Assembly: GCF_018221465.1 (NCBI RefSeq)
Contig: NZ_JAAIKR010000001.1
Span: 248,001-312,000, forward strand
DNA from: Shewanella intestini
Lineage (GTDB): Bacteria; Pseudomonadota; Gammaproteobacteria; Enterobacterales; Shewanellaceae
Direction of reading: 5' to 3'
Length of the DNA stretch: 64,000 bases
The translations under genes were made by a program, and so were the position numbers. Shown here one piece after another: positions 52,738 to 62,249 of the stretch. The notes under the pieces are model-generated. The model did not search any database, was not told where the DNA came from, and worked only from the letters and a program-made list of their open reading frames with translations. The first letter of the stretch is position 1, and each line of letters begins with the position of its first letter.

Positions 52738-53805
52738 TTATCTTGGGGTCACGCCGTAAACTTCCGTTGGATATTGCTTACCCTTTAATACAATCGGCCC
52801 AAGACTATCAACATTATATTGTGTGTTATCGTTTTCAAGTAACTGAAGTAAGTCACCTGAAATAAGCATACGTTGGCCTAATGGGTTACACTGGTCTTGC
52901 AAGCGAGCAAGGGTATTAAGTACATCACTAAAGAAGCTAATTTCTTGTTTATGCACCCCAACCACCGCAGCAACAACTTGTCCGCAGTGAGCTGCAGCTT
53001 TAAATTTGGGCACAAATCCATATTGTTCTTCAAAATAATTTCTTTGCCAGTTGAGCTGTTGACAAAATTCATAGTAAATATTCATGCAGCGGTCATCTTT
53101 TACACCTTCTTCTAACGGCCAGTGGATTAACACTGCATCGCCCATATAACGGTATATTTCGGCTTCGTTATTAGTAACGGTGTCTGCAAGCATACTAAAA
53201 CTGTCTTGGATCAAGCGGCTAAAGCGGTAATCCCCTAATGTTTCTGCGTGAGCCGTTGATGAGGTCATATCAATGAATAAGAATAATCGTTGCTCATATC
53301 TTGGTTGGTGATACTTTCCCATACCAATGTTTAATAAGACGCGTGGGCCGACCAATAAAGCCATTTGTTCGATAAATGCCAAGCTAACTCGCACCGCAAC
53401 AAGGTATAACACCAATGACTGGAATGCCGGAGTATAAAGAATATGTGCGGTAAGCATTTGCCGCAGTGAAATCATATGGTTTTCAATTGCCCACATGTTT
53501 AAAAATTGGGTCACATATGCCAGCGTCATTGCACCAAGCAGTAAAAATAACCCTTTAAAGATAACTGAGAAAATATAGGGAAGGCGGCTGATCGCACTGA
53601 CATCTGCGATGACATTTGACAGCCAATGCAAACTACCAAAAACAAAGCCCATTAACAGTGCTAAAGTGGCGAGATCGCTCGCACCAACAGCCCATTGAGG
53701 CAGTTCCGGTGCTTGGGCATAGCGAAAAAATACAAATGCAGCCATCGCGACAAACCAAGCCAGGATGGCAAAGAGTAATTTTTTTGTTTGTCGGCTCGCT
53801 TTCAC
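52738..53805 (-). CDS. cyaC: membrane-bound class III adenylate cyclase
   Basis: This is probably CyaC, the membrane class III cyclase that supplies cAMP for CRP-controlled anaerobic respiration in Shewanella. The 355-residue protein has about four to five membrane segments in the first 155 residues. The cyclase domain follows (about 170-350). The metal-binding aspartates are visible as D179 in FIDMTSST and D223 in YRYMGDAVLIHWP. AAHCGQVVAAVVG follows. The substrate (ATP rather than GTP) rests on synteny, not on a residue I can prove. It is convergent with oxyR. Confidence 0.87.
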   Translation of the reverse strand: MKASRQTKKLLFAILAWFVAMAAFVFFRYAQAPELPQWAVGASDLATLALLMGFVFGSLHWLSNVIADVSAISRLPYIFSVIFKGLFLLLGAMTLAYVTQFLNMWAIENHMISLRQMLTAHILYTPAFQSLVLYLVAVRVSLAFIEQMALLVGPRVLLNIGMGKYHQPRYEQRLFLFIDMTSSTAHAETLGDYRFSRLIQDSFSMLADTVTNNEAEIYRYMGDAVLIHWPLEEGVKDDRCMNIYYEFCQQLNWQRNYFEEQYGFVPKFKAAAHCGQVVAAVVGVHKQEISFFSDVLNTLARLQDQCNPLGQRMLISGDLLQLLENDNTQYNVDSLGPIVLKGKQYPTEVYGVTPR

Positions 53806-54013
53806 AATAAAAATGGGTACTTTAGCAGATAAAATCAGGGGGCTAGTTTATAGAAAATTGTCGTTGAGCGTTAGTGGAAAGTGTGATCCAAATCAATTAG
53901 GCGGGAGAAATTAACTTCTTGTTTAACTTAATTGCTGAAAAATGTATCGAAGATAACAATTGATTGCCATTTAAAAGCTTATTTAAAGTGATATTTACTT
54001 AGATGGCATTGGT

Positions 54014-54685
54014 TTAACGATAAAATGCTTGTAGTAAAATTTGTTGAGTGAAGGCTATTTTTAAATAGAATCCTCGCGGGTTTGATAAGGTTGTTTGGCC
54101 TTGTTCATTAATACTTTCGGTTCTAATTCGGCTATGGGCCGCTTTTGGTCTTAACTGCAGTACTTCGCCATGCTTGGCCGTCACTTGGTCAACCTTACCA
54201 AGTGCAATCAATTCCATTATCTCTTCCCAATCTTGTTTTAATAATGCCATTTGTTTTGCTGAGGGAGTCCATAACACGGGAGTGCCGATACGGCGTTCGC
54301 ATACCGGAATATGACGCTCACCCTGGACTGGGATCCACAAAATAGATTGAAGTTTATGGCATACCACGCTTTGTTCCCATGTTAAGCCGCCTATATCTGT
54401 TAAAGGTGCAACAGTGATGTAAGTTGTTTCTAACGGTTTGCCATTAGCATCAATTGGAATGGTTTTGAGCTCAATACCTAAATGGGCAAAGTCCGGTTCA
54501 GGTTTAGAGCCAGCAAGTGCTCCAAGTTCAGCTTCTATTAATTGTCCTACCCAGCCTTTCTCTCTTTTAAGATTTTCAGGAACACGCATCGCATGTTCAA
54601 ATGCAATATCGCCTAGGCGAAGGCCCGCCATATTGTGCGCACGCTGCATTAATTCATCGATACTGGTTGGTGACGGGTTTGGCAT
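54014..54685 (-). CDS. mutH: DNA mismatch repair endonuclease MutH
   Basis: MutH nicks the unmethylated strand at hemimethylated GATC after MutS-MutL recognition. The 223-residue protein has the restriction-like core with D-(X)n-E-X-K seen as FAHLGIELKTIPID (about 66-79), plus KGWVGQLIEAELGA upstream. Length is normal. Its presence implies Dam methylation in the host. It starts 20-odd bases inside the flank of the AT-rich DnaA-box region and diverges from rppH. Confidence 0.96.
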   Translation of the reverse strand: MPNPSPTSIDELMQRAHNMAGLRLGDIAFEHAMRVPENLKREKGWVGQLIEAELGALAGSKPEPDFAHLGIELKTIPIDANGKPLETTYITVAPLTDIGGLTWEQSVVCHKLQSILWIPVQGERHIPVCERRIGTPVLWTPSAKQMALLKQDWEEIMELIALGKVDQVTAKHGEVLQLRPKAAHSRIRTESINEQGQTTLSNPRGFYLKIAFTQQILLQAFYR

Positions 54686-54916
54686 GAGAACTTATCAATT
54701 GATTGTGTTTTTGTGAGCTTAGCAGAATGTGGCAACGGGGTATAAGGCAAATAAACTCGATCGCCTAAAAAAACACCAACAAAAGAGGTGGAGATAAAAG
54801 TAACCATAAAAAAGCCATTATCATACTGTTTTTAAAGTTATTTTGATTGCGATTATTTCTTTATAAAACAGCTTTTGGGGCAACTATTCGAGTTTTCCCT
54901 TAACTTTCTAACATAG

Positions 54917-54939
54917 TTATCCACAGATTGTTTGGATAA
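54917..54939. promoter_or_regulatory. convergent DnaA-box pair 1
   Basis: A perfect DnaA box TTATCCACA (plus, 54917-54925) faces a one-mismatch box (TTTGGATAA, 54931-54939) across a five-base spacer. The unit matches pair 2 at 20 of 23 positions. Confidence 0.65.
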
Positions 54940-55035
54940 CTCAATTAACCTAGTTGCTATAGCGAATAAAACAACCAAGGTCAACGCATTGAAACAACAA
55001 TATGCGCATTTTATTGAAATTTTTCAGTTGTGTTT

Positions 55036-55044
55036 TGTGAATAA
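55036..55044 (-). promoter_or_regulatory. single DnaA box
   Basis: TGTGAATAA reads TTATTCACA on the minus strand and fits the DnaA consensus TTATNCACA. It lies between the two convergent pairs. Confidence 0.5.
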
Positions 55045-55246
55045 CTATAAAAGATAAAATCTCTAAACTTATTTAATTTTTTGTTGGTTGTTTTTTGACC
55101 TTCACTACGATATTTTTATAAATAAAAATATCATGTTTGTATAATATTGATTTTATTGGTTTTTATTGATTTTCTCTCTTTGGGTTTTAGAACGTCAAAA
55201 TGAACTTTTAATTTAAAACACAGATTTACCAAAGTTTCGAACAGAG

Positions 55247-55269
55247 ATATCCACAGATTTTGTGGATAA
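55247..55269. promoter_or_regulatory. convergent DnaA-box pair 2
   Basis: ATATCCACA (55247-55255, one mismatch) faces a perfect box TGTGGATAA (minus, 55261-55269) across five bases. It has the same spacing and nearly the same sequence as pair 1, which starts 330 bases upstream. Confidence 0.65.
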
Positions 55270-55415
55270 TTTATTATGGCAATGGGTGTGTCTGTTGATA
55301 AAGTCGTCAAATTACTCGGGTTATCCCATAATTGGGAGTAAATGGGGGTTTGCTGAGAAAGGTTCTTTATGAAACAATCAGATGTATTAACTATAAGTAT
55401 GATTACGGAGTCCAT

Positions 55416-55934
55416 GTGATTGACAGCGACGGTTTTCGCGCCAATGTGGGCATCATTATCTGTAACAAGTTTGGCCAAGTAATGTGGGCTAGACGTTTTG
55501 GGCAACATTCATGGCAATTTCCGCAAGGTGGTGTGGATGACGGCGAAACGCCAGAACAAGCAATGTATCGAGAATTGTATGAAGAAGTCGGTTTACGACC
55601 TGAACATGTCAAAATTTTATCCACATCGCGTTCTTGGCTTCGTTACCGTTTACCTAAACGCTTAGTTCGTCAGGACAGCAAACCTGTTTGTATTGGCCAA
55701 AAACAGAAATGGTATTTACTGCAACTTAAAAGTCACGATAATGCAATTAATCTTAACTCTTCAGGTCACCCTGAATTTGATGATTGGCGCTGGGTTAGTT
55801 ATTGGTATCCAGTGAGGCAAGTTGTTTCTTTTAAAAGAGATGTTTATCGGAAAGTGATGAAAGAGTTTGCACCGACAACGTTGGCGTTGCAAACAAAAGA
55901 GTTTTACAAAAAAAGAGGTCGTCACCGCAGTTAA
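55416..55934 (+). CDS. rppH: RNA pyrophosphohydrolase RppH
   Basis: RppH removes pyrophosphate from mRNA 5' ends and so triggers decay. It starts at a GTG (55416) with GGAG five bases upstream, giving 172 residues that begin with [14 protein letters not shown], as in E. coli. Upstream in-frame codons are not conserved and are rejected. The Nudix box runs about 38-60 ([23 protein letters not shown]), with all glutamates present. It is followed 24 bases later by ptsP, as in many gammaproteobacteria. Confidence 0.95.
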   Translation: MIDSDGFRANVGIIICNKFGQVMWARRFGQHSWQFPQGGVDDGETPEQAMYRELYEEVGLRPEHVKILSTSRSWLRYRLPKRLVRQDSKPVCIGQKQKWYLLQLKSHDNAINLNSSGHPEFDDWRWVSYWYPVRQVVSFKRDVYRKVMKEFAPTTLALQTKEFYKKRGRHRS

Positions 55935-55958
55935 CTGACCGCTAAGAGGATTTAACCT

Positions 55959-58199
55959 GTGATAAAAACCCTTCGGGATATCACTCAAGCCGTGGCCAGT
56001 GCCGCAAGTTTTGATTTAGCTTTGAAATCCTTAGTGGCGCAAACTAAGGTTGCAATGAAAGCCCAATGTTGCTCTGTGTATATTCTAGAGCAACAGCAGT
56101 TGGTGTTATCGGCCACCGAAGGTTTATCTCCTTCGGCCATCGGCCAAGTTGTTATTCCTATAACAGAAGGCTTAGTGGGGCTTGTTGCCCAGCGAGAGGA
56201 ATTACTAAACCTTGCTGATGCTCCTTTACATCCGCGTTTTAAACTTTTTCCAGGTATCGCTGAAGAAGCTTACAAGGCTTTTCTTGCTGCGCCGATTATT
56301 TACCAAAAATCTGTCGTGGGCGTCATTGTGGTTCAGCAACCCAGAGCAAGGCAGTTTGACGAAGGTGAAGAAGCTTTTTTAATGACTTTAGCGGCGCAAT
56401 TGGCCGTGGTATTGCGTGCACTTAAAAATAAAGCAGAGGCAATAAACAAACACCATCAAGTTGTGTTTAGAGGGGTATCGGCTTCTAAAGGTATCGCTAT
56501 TGCTAAGGGCGTTGTTTTTGGCGGTGAAATCAACATTAATCAACCACAGATTGCGATTGCTGATGAATTAATTGAAGCCGAGATTACGAGGCTAAACGTA
56601 GCGATTAATGGGTGTGACGAGGTGTTATCGACACTGATCCAGCGTTTTGAAAATGAAAACGCAGCGGATGTCGCCTCTATCTTTAGTGCATTTAAATCTC
56701 TGTTAAGCGAACAAAGTTTAGCGGGCGAATATATCGATGAAATTAGAGGCGGTTGGCAGGCGGAATCGGCTGTTAGCCGAGTATCGCTACGTTACATCAT
56801 TCAATTTCAACAAATGGATGACTCTTATTTAAAAGAACGTGCAAGTGATGTTCGAGAGTTAGGTCATAAAGTATTAAAACAGTTAATTGAACCTGGGCGA
56901 CTACGTTTTGATTACGATGATCCGGTGATATTAATTGCCAAAGACATCGACACCACATTATTAGCTGAGTTTCCGCGGGCAAAACTTGCAGGTATCGTGA
57001 CTGAATTTGGCGGAGTCAATGCTCACACGGCAATATTAGCACGAGCGCTTGGGATCCCCGCGATTGTTGCTGTCGAACAGATTTTCTCTGCCGTATCCGA
57101 TAACCAACTCATGGTGTTAAATGCCAACCGCGGTGAAGTGTTATTGTCACCGACAACGGCAGTGGTAGATGAGTATCGATTATTACTTGATGCGGATATT
57201 AAAAAACAGCAACAATTTTTATCTGAATTATCCCTACCTACTGAGACTCGTGATGCTCAGCGAATTGAACTGTTTATCAATGCCGGATTAATCAGCGGGG
57301 TTGAGTCGCAACTTAGTGAAGGTGCCGATGGTATTGGTTTATATCGAACTGAAGTGCCTTTTATGTTGCAGCAGCGCTTCCCTAGTGAATTAGAGCAAAT
57401 AACAGTATATAGAAAGGTATTAGCCGCAGCGGCGGGAAAAACCGTGGTGATGCGTACTCTTGATATCGGTGGCGATAAACCTTTACCGTATTTTCCAATA
57501 AATGAAGATAATCCTTTTTTAGGTTGGCGCGGAATTCGTTTATCACTTGATCACCCTGAATTGTTTTTAGTGCAATTACGCGCGATGCTGCAAGCGGCAC
57601 AAAAATGCGAACAATTACATATATTACTGCCAATGGTCAGTAATCTAGATGAAATTGACAGTGCATTAGCTTATTTGCATCAAGCTTATACTGACTTAAA
57701 CCTTGAGCAAAAAATTACTATTGGCAAGCCGTTAGTCGGGATAATGATTGAAGTCCCTGCATTGTTATATCAGCTAGCTGAAGTGGCTCAAAGAGTCGAT
57801 TTTGTGTCAGTAGGCAGTAATGATTTAACGCAATACTTATTAGCGGTTGACCGGAATAATCCGAGTGTAGGTAACTTGTTTGATAGTTTTCATCCCGGCG
57901 TGCTAAGAGCGCTAAAAAAGGCCGTTGATGATTGCCATCTTTATAAGTTAGATATTAGCATCTGTGGTGAGTTAGCAGGCGAACCTTTAGGTGCATTACT
58001 TTTAGTGGCAATGGGTTATAACAAGTTGAGTATGAACCAAGCCAGCCTAGCGAGAGTTAACTATCTATTACGCCGAGTGCATAAGCATGAACTGGTGGGC
58101 TTATTGTCTCAGGTATTAAAACTGTCTAATGCAACCCAAGTTAAGTCCACGGTGTTGAGTTTTATTGAGCAGCGACAGCTGGCCGATATAATTCATTAA
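55959..58199 (+). CDS. ptsP: nitrogen-PTS phosphotransferase EI-Ntr with GAF domain
   Basis: PtsP (EI-Ntr) takes phosphate from PEP and passes it to NPr and EIIA-Ntr in the regulatory nitrogen PTS. The 746-residue protein has an N-terminal GAF domain (about 1-150) and the EI domains. The phospho-His segment is FGGVNAHTAILARALGIPAIVAV (about 350-372). The PEP-binding barrel has GIGLYRTEVPFML, MRTLDIGGDKPLPY and SVGSNDLTQYLLAVDRN, and the C-terminal SICGELAGEP. The start is GTG with AAGAGGA eight bases upstream. It is linked to rppH. Confidence 0.96.
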   Translation: MIKTLRDITQAVASAASFDLALKSLVAQTKVAMKAQCCSVYILEQQQLVLSATEGLSPSAIGQVVIPITEGLVGLVAQREELLNLADAPLHPRFKLFPGIAEEAYKAFLAAPIIYQKSVVGVIVVQQPRARQFDEGEEAFLMTLAAQLAVVLRALKNKAEAINKHHQVVFRGVSASKGIAIAKGVVFGGEININQPQIAIADELIEAEITRLNVAINGCDEVLSTLIQRFENENAADVASIFSAFKSLLSEQSLAGEYIDEIRGGWQAESAVSRVSLRYIIQFQQMDDSYLKERASDVRELGHKVLKQLIEPGRLRFDYDDPVILIAKDIDTTLLAEFPRAKLAGIVTEFGGVNAHTAILARALGIPAIVAVEQIFSAVSDNQLMVLNANRGEVLLSPTTAVVDEYRLLLDADIKKQQQFLSELSLPTETRDAQRIELFINAGLISGVESQLSEGADGIGLYRTEVPFMLQQRFPSELEQITVYRKVLAAAAGKTVVMRTLDIGGDKPLPYFPINEDNPFLGWRGIRLSLDHPELFLVQLRAMLQAAQKCEQLHILLPMVSNLDEIDSALAYLHQAYTDLNLEQKITIGKPLVGIMIEVPALLYQLAEVAQRVDFVSVGSNDLTQYLLAVDRNNPSVGNLFDSFHPGVLRALKKAVDDCHLYKLDISICGELAGEPLGALLLVAMGYNKLSMNQASLARVNYLLRRVHKHELVGLLSQVLKLSNATQVKSTVLSFIEQRQLADIIH

Positions 58200-58268
58200 T
58201 AACTGAGGTTTACAGTAACAATGTGACTATTGGTTGGCCATAATTTAAGTAAAACTAAGGAAGTAAAA

Positions 58269-59069
58269 GTGGATAGTTTAATGCTTATCTTTTTGATGTG
58301 TTTAGCATTAGGGGCCATTGTTGGTTTTTTTGCGGGTTTATTAGGTATTGGCGGTGGTTTACTTATTGTACCGGCATTAATTTATCTATTGCCTTGGGCT
58401 GGGTTTGAATCGGAACAACTCACTCATGTTGCGATTGCAACGTCATTAGCGACGATTATTTTAACGTCACTTTCATCTGCTCGTTCACACCATAAAAGAG
58501 GGAATATTCCCTGGCCGCTTTTTAAATCAATCCTTCCTGGGGTTGTGGTTGGTGCCCTTTGTTCAGCTTTCATTTCAGAGCAAATTCCCTCAGATAACTT
58601 ACGCCAAGCATTTGCTATTTTTGTGGTGTTAATGGCGTTGCAGATGGCATTTCAATTTAAACCAAGGCAAAGCGAAGTTATGCCTTCTTTTGCAATGATG
58701 TTCAGTGCTTCTATTGTGATTGCATTACTTGCTGGGCTAATGGGCATTGGCGGAGGAGTGATTTTAGTGCCATTTCTAAGCTATTGTGGTTTGCAAATGA
58801 AACAAGCTGTTGGACTTTCTTCAGCAACGGGTTTTTTAATCGCAATAGCGGGGACAACCGGCTATGTATTAGCCGGATTGAAAGTGCATGATTTACCCGA
58901 AGCGACACTCGGTTACATTTATCTTCCTGCATTATTAGGGATTGTCATTAGCTCAATGCTCGTTGCCCCTATTGGTGTCAAAGCAGCCAGCACTTGGCCA
59001 ACAAAAGTATTGAAACGCATTTTTGCATTATTATTGATGGTCGTTGGGGTGAAGTTGATGTTCTTTTAA
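58269..59069 (+). CDS. TSUP (TauE/SafE) family sulfite/organosulfur exporter-like protein
   Basis: This 266-residue membrane permease of the TSUP family starts at a GTG (58269) with AAGGAA six bases upstream. The same frame further upstream is not conserved. Two repeats each carry the family glycine motif: GLLGIGGGLLIVPAL (about 24-38) and GLMGIGGGVILVPFL (about 160-174). About eight membrane segments are visible. Substrates in the family include sulfite, sulfoacetate and related anions; none can be fixed here. It follows ptsP. In S. oneidensis the next gene is, from memory, lgt; here it is not. Confidence 0.88.
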   Translation: MDSLMLIFLMCLALGAIVGFFAGLLGIGGGLLIVPALIYLLPWAGFESEQLTHVAIATSLATIILTSLSSARSHHKRGNIPWPLFKSILPGVVVGALCSAFISEQIPSDNLRQAFAIFVVLMALQMAFQFKPRQSEVMPSFAMMFSASIVIALLAGLMGIGGGVILVPFLSYCGLQMKQAVGLSSATGFLIAIAGTTGYVLAGLKVHDLPEATLGYIYLPALLGIVISSMLVAPIGVKAASTWPTKVLKRIFALLLMVVGVKLMFF

Positions 59070-59154
59070 GGTGGACATCAATTTATGTTGAGAACGATGG
59101 TTTGGACAGTCTGTGAAAGCGCCGACTTATCTCAGGACGGGACACAGACAAATT

Positions 59155-59186
59155 AAAAAAGGCCTAACATTGTTAGGCCTTTTTTA
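59155..59186. terminator. bidirectional terminator between TSUP gene and thyA
   Basis: AAAAAAGGCCTAACA pairs with TGTTAGGCCTTTTTT around a two-base loop, between convergent genes. Confidence 0.9.
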
Positions 59187-59192
59187 TTATTG

Positions 59193-60044
59193 CTATACCG
59201 CAAACGGGTATTTAATTGCCTCATGGTGCTCATAACCTTCAACATCAAAGTCATCTAGGGTTACCCACGTTTCGATATCTTCAAGTGACTTAATTTTGGG
59301 GTTGATAATTAACTTAGGCGCCGCAAATGGGCTGCGAGTTAATTGAATATCACGCATTGGGGCTAACTGATCTTCATAAATATGCGCGTTTACAATTTTG
59401 TGATATGCCTGACCTGGCTTCTTACCTGTGATCTGTGCCATTAGCGCCAGTAGTACGTAGACTTGGACCATATTGAAATTTAACCCTAACGGAACGTCAC
59501 AGCTGCGTTGGGTGCTGTTTAAATATAAGGTGTCACCGAGTAATGAAAAATGGTGTTCATACATGCAAGGACGTAAACAACCCAGTTCAAATGCCCCTGG
59601 GTGTAAAAAAGTAAGAATTTCACCGCGATTATCGACACCATTGGATAAGTCATTGACGATGTTTTTTAATAAATCGACACTACCGCCTGTTGGTTTGGGA
59701 AATGCACGTCCTAAAGCACCATAAATCAGCCCCATATCGTCGTGGCCTTTGCGGTTAGGGTTATCTAACCAAGCTTGATTTTCGTTGGCGTTGGCATCCC
59801 ATGTTTTTGTCCCTAACGCTCTAAAGTCTGCGGCATTTTGATATCCGCGTAAATAGCCTAATATTTCAGCGATGGCGGATTTCCAAAAGCTTTTACGAGT
59901 TGTGACAAGCGGAAATTGATTATTAGCAACATCATAAGTTAAGTCAGCATTGATGACGGTCAAACAACGTTTATTGGTTCGTTCGTTATTAACCCACTCA
60001 CCTTTATCGACAATTCGTTGGCATAAATCTAAGTATTGTTTCAT
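59193..60044 (-). CDS. thyA: thymidylate synthase, 283-residue type
   Basis: ThyA methylates dUMP to dTMP with methylene-tetrahydrofolate. From the ATG at 60044 (AGG at ten bases) it has 283 residues starting [28 protein letters not shown], the type I remember from Vibrio. It is not the 264-residue E. coli type. A longer frame to 60101 lacks a ribosome binding site. It has [24 protein letters not shown], the catalytic Cys in [10 protein letters not shown] and [18 protein letters not shown]. It points leftward, opposite to its usual direction after lgt, and lgt is missing. Confidence 0.95.
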   Translation of the reverse strand: MKQYLDLCQRIVDKGEWVNNERTNKRCLTVINADLTYDVANNQFPLVTTRKSFWKSAIAEILGYLRGYQNAADFRALGTKTWDANANENQAWLDNPNRKGHDDMGLIYGALGRAFPKPTGGSVDLLKNIVNDLSNGVDNRGEILTFLHPGAFELGCLRPCMYEHHFSLLGDTLYLNSTQRSCDVPLGLNFNMVQVYVLLALMAQITGKKPGQAYHKIVNAHIYEDQLAPMRDIQLTRSPFAAPKLIINPKIKSLEDIETWVTLDDFDVEGYEHHEAIKYPFAV

Positions 60045-60490
60045 CCGCTGATAACCTAATTTGAGATTGTAAAATATCGGCTGATTATACCCAATGGACA
60101 TATTGAATGCATGAGTAGATTAGCAAATTGATAATTTTGGGGGGGCGAACTTGATTGTGATTATTTATTGAGCTTTTATGTGAGTGTTTTTAAAGAAATA
60201 GTCGCGTTCAAATGTAACATTTTATGAGTAAGCTGTATCAGGAATGTGCGCTAGCCCGCAAAATAAGCCAATTTGTTTTGTATCACTTGTAACATTCATG
60301 CCGAAGTAACACTATGGTTTAGCACGTTTTTTTGTGCGCTTTGTTATTGAATATATTGAAAAAAATGCATAATTATTTTTATTTAAATAATGACACTTCG
60401 GTTTTTCCGAGTTAATAGGCAGAAAGATTCGATTATATTGGTGTTAATTGCTTGTATATGCTTAGTCACATAATGTTATTGGAGTGATTT
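60045..60490. other. thyA/nhaA divergent region
   Basis: About 445 AT-rich bases hold the promoters of thyA and nhaA. nhaA control by NhaR is expected, but no clear LysR-type site (T-N11-A inverted pair) stands out to the eye. Confidence 0.45.
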
Positions 60491-61660
60491 ATGGAAAAGG
60501 CAATTAGAAATTTTCTCAGCCAAGAGTCGGCTGGCGGTATTTTATTAATGGGTGCAGTTGTGTTGGCGATGATTTTTGCTAACTCGCCCGTATCAGGTTT
60601 ATACCAAGGTTTTTTAGATACTGAGGTTCAGTTACGAATAGGTGCATTAGATATCGACAAACCACTTTTATTGTGGATTAACGATGGATTAATGGCGTTA
60701 TTCTTTTTATTGATTGGTCTGGAAGTTAAGCGTGAACTTTTAGAAGGTGCGTTATCGAGTATATCAAAGGCGTCATTACCGACCTTTGCAGCTATCGGCG
60801 GGATGGTCTTTCCTGCATTGTTTTATTTAGCATTTAACTACTCAAACCCTGAAACTCAAGTCGGCTGGGCAATTCCTGCTGCCACTGATATTGCATTTGC
60901 CCTCGGAATCATGGCCTTGCTAGGTAATCGGGTACCTGTTGCGTTAAAGGTATTCTTACTGGCATTGGCGATCATGGATGACTTAGGTGTTATTGTCATT
61001 ATTGCACTGTTTTATAGTGCTGAATTATCGATGATTAGCTTGATTGTTGCTGCGATGTCTATTGCACTGATGGTGATCATCAACCGTAAAGGGGTGTCAT
61101 CATTAATCCCATATGGTTTGTTAGGCGTTATTTTATGGGTGGCGGTACTAAAGTCCGGCGTTCATGCTACTTTAGCGGGTGTTATTATTGCATTCTGTAT
61201 TCCTTTACGTGCCAAAGATGGTTCATCACCGTCAGAGCATTTAGAGCATAGTTTGCACCCATGGAGTACGTTCTTAATCCTTCCTGTGTTTGCTTTTGCA
61301 AATGCTGGTTTATCATTGGCTGGCATGACCATGGCGTCATTCATGGAGCCAATTACGATAGGGATTATCTTAGGTCTGCTTGTTGGTAAACCATTAGGTG
61401 TGCTGTTGTTTAGCTGGTTTGCTGTGAAAATGAAGTGGGCTGAATTACCGCAAAATGTATCGTGGTTACAAATTGCTCCTGTAGCAGCTATGTGTGGTAT
61501 CGGTTTTACAATGTCGGTGTTTATTTCATCACTGGCATTTGATGGTGCCCCTGACGCTTATGGAGATTATGCTAGACTTGGTATTTTAACCGGTTCGTTG
61601 TTAGCAGCGTTAATAGGCTACTTCTGGTTAGACAAAGTCTTACCTAAAAAAGGAGAGTAA
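60491..61660 (+). CDS. nhaA: Na+/H+ antiporter NhaA
   Basis: NhaA exports Na+ or Li+ in exchange for H+, protecting against salt and alkaline pH. The 389-residue protein has about 12 membrane segments. The ion-binding pair D163-D164 is in AIMDDLG, with the same numbering as E. coli, and D133 is in [11 protein letters not shown] strong TTGGAG ribosome binding site precedes the ATG. It is followed two bases later by a small exported protein and, after a terminator, by nhaR. Marine habitat fits the gene's presence. Confidence 0.98.
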   Translation: MEKAIRNFLSQESAGGILLMGAVVLAMIFANSPVSGLYQGFLDTEVQLRIGALDIDKPLLLWINDGLMALFFLLIGLEVKRELLEGALSSISKASLPTFAAIGGMVFPALFYLAFNYSNPETQVGWAIPAATDIAFALGIMALLGNRVPVALKVFLLALAIMDDLGVIVIIALFYSAELSMISLIVAAMSIALMVIINRKGVSSLIPYGLLGVILWVAVLKSGVHATLAGVIIAFCIPLRAKDGSSPSEHLEHSLHPWSTFLILPVFAFANAGLSLAGMTMASFMEPITIGIILGLLVGKPLGVLLFSWFAVKMKWAELPQNVSWLQIAPVAAMCGIGFTMSVFISSLAFDGAPDAYGDYARLGILTGSLLAALIGYFWLDKVLPKKGE

Positions 61661-61661
61661 A

Positions 61662-62054
61662 ATGCAGCTAGTTAAATTCATTGTTCTTATGGGGGCGTTA
61701 GCAATAATGCCAACTCAAGCAGCCACTAAGGCATTTGAACAATGCCAACAAAATGAGCAAGGTACACTGTGTCAGTCATATTTAGCCGGTGTTGTTGATG
61801 GGGCATTGATGTATCGAAACGATGCCTCAGCAGCGAAAAACATTGAAGCAACTAGTTATGAAACTCGGGCACTAAAGTACCGTGCAGGTAAACGCTATAA
61901 AACGGCAAGCCAACAATATTGTGATAGTCATATAGCAAATGAAACTGAAATTATTTCGGCGCTAACTGAGCAAATTGGATTTAAAAATGTGACCAATATA
62001 AATGAACTTGAACTGGTCATAAATAGCTTGATGGATTGTCGTAACGTTAAATAA
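61662..62054 (+). CDS. exported Rap1a/Tai-like protein
   Basis: This 130-residue protein has a signal peptide (MQLVKFIVLMGALAIMPTQA). The mature domain has paired cysteines (FEQCQQNEQGTLCQSYLAGVVDGALMY, then QYCDSH and MDCRNVK), resembling Rap1a immunity-like proteins. Those proteins also occur apart from toxins. It starts one base after the nhaA stop region, preceded by AAAGGAG, so it is co-transcribed with nhaA. No toxin gene is near, so an immunity role is unlikely. A periplasmic helper of the antiporter is inference. Confidence 0.6.
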   Translation: MQLVKFIVLMGALAIMPTQAATKAFEQCQQNEQGTLCQSYLAGVVDGALMYRNDASAAKNIEATSYETRALKYRAGKRYKTASQQYCDSHIANETEIISALTEQIGFKNVTNINELELVINSLMDCRNVK

Positions 62055-62076
62055 ATTAGATGGTATATTTGATATT

Positions 62077-62106
62077 AAAAAACGCACATTTTGTGCGTTT
62101 TTTTTC
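62077..62106 (+). terminator. rho-independent terminator after the nhaA operon
   Basis: AACGCACA/TGTGCGTT is flanked by A and T runs, 23 bases after the stop of the Rap1a-like gene. Confidence 0.88.
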
Positions 62107-62249
62107 GTTAAAAATTCAATAAAGACATTATCTAAATACAACGACGAGTTGATTTGAGTGATTTTATCGACTTGCTTAGCTCAAAGGCGCTGATTTCATT
62201 TGATAATGTGGTATGTTGATGCACTTAATCGCTTGTTATTGAGGAGTGT

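Larger units (their letters stand above)
54686..55415. other. AT-rich mutH-rppH gap with DnaA-box pairs
   Basis: This 730-base gap has no supported gene. It contains two convergent DnaA-box pairs (54917-54939 and 55247-55269), a TTATTCACA box (minus, 55036-55044), one-mismatch boxes such as 55293-55301, and a very AT-rich tract at about 55080-55200. Promoters of both flanking genes must also lie here. Confidence 0.6.

Noticed and set aside
54686-55415. A second chromosomal origin or plasmid origin in the mutH-rppH gap
   Set aside because: There is no replication gene, no 13-mer array and very few GATC sites near the DnaA boxes. A titration or regulatory site is the more cautious reading.
55332-55415. 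Longer N-terminus for RppH
   Set aside because: The upstream in-frame residues are unlike the family, while the GTG at 55416 has GGAG at good spacing and gives the normal length.
61662-62054. Type VI secretion immunity gene
   Set aside because: No amidase effector, VgrG or other type VI gene is near; the gene is joined to nhaA instead.
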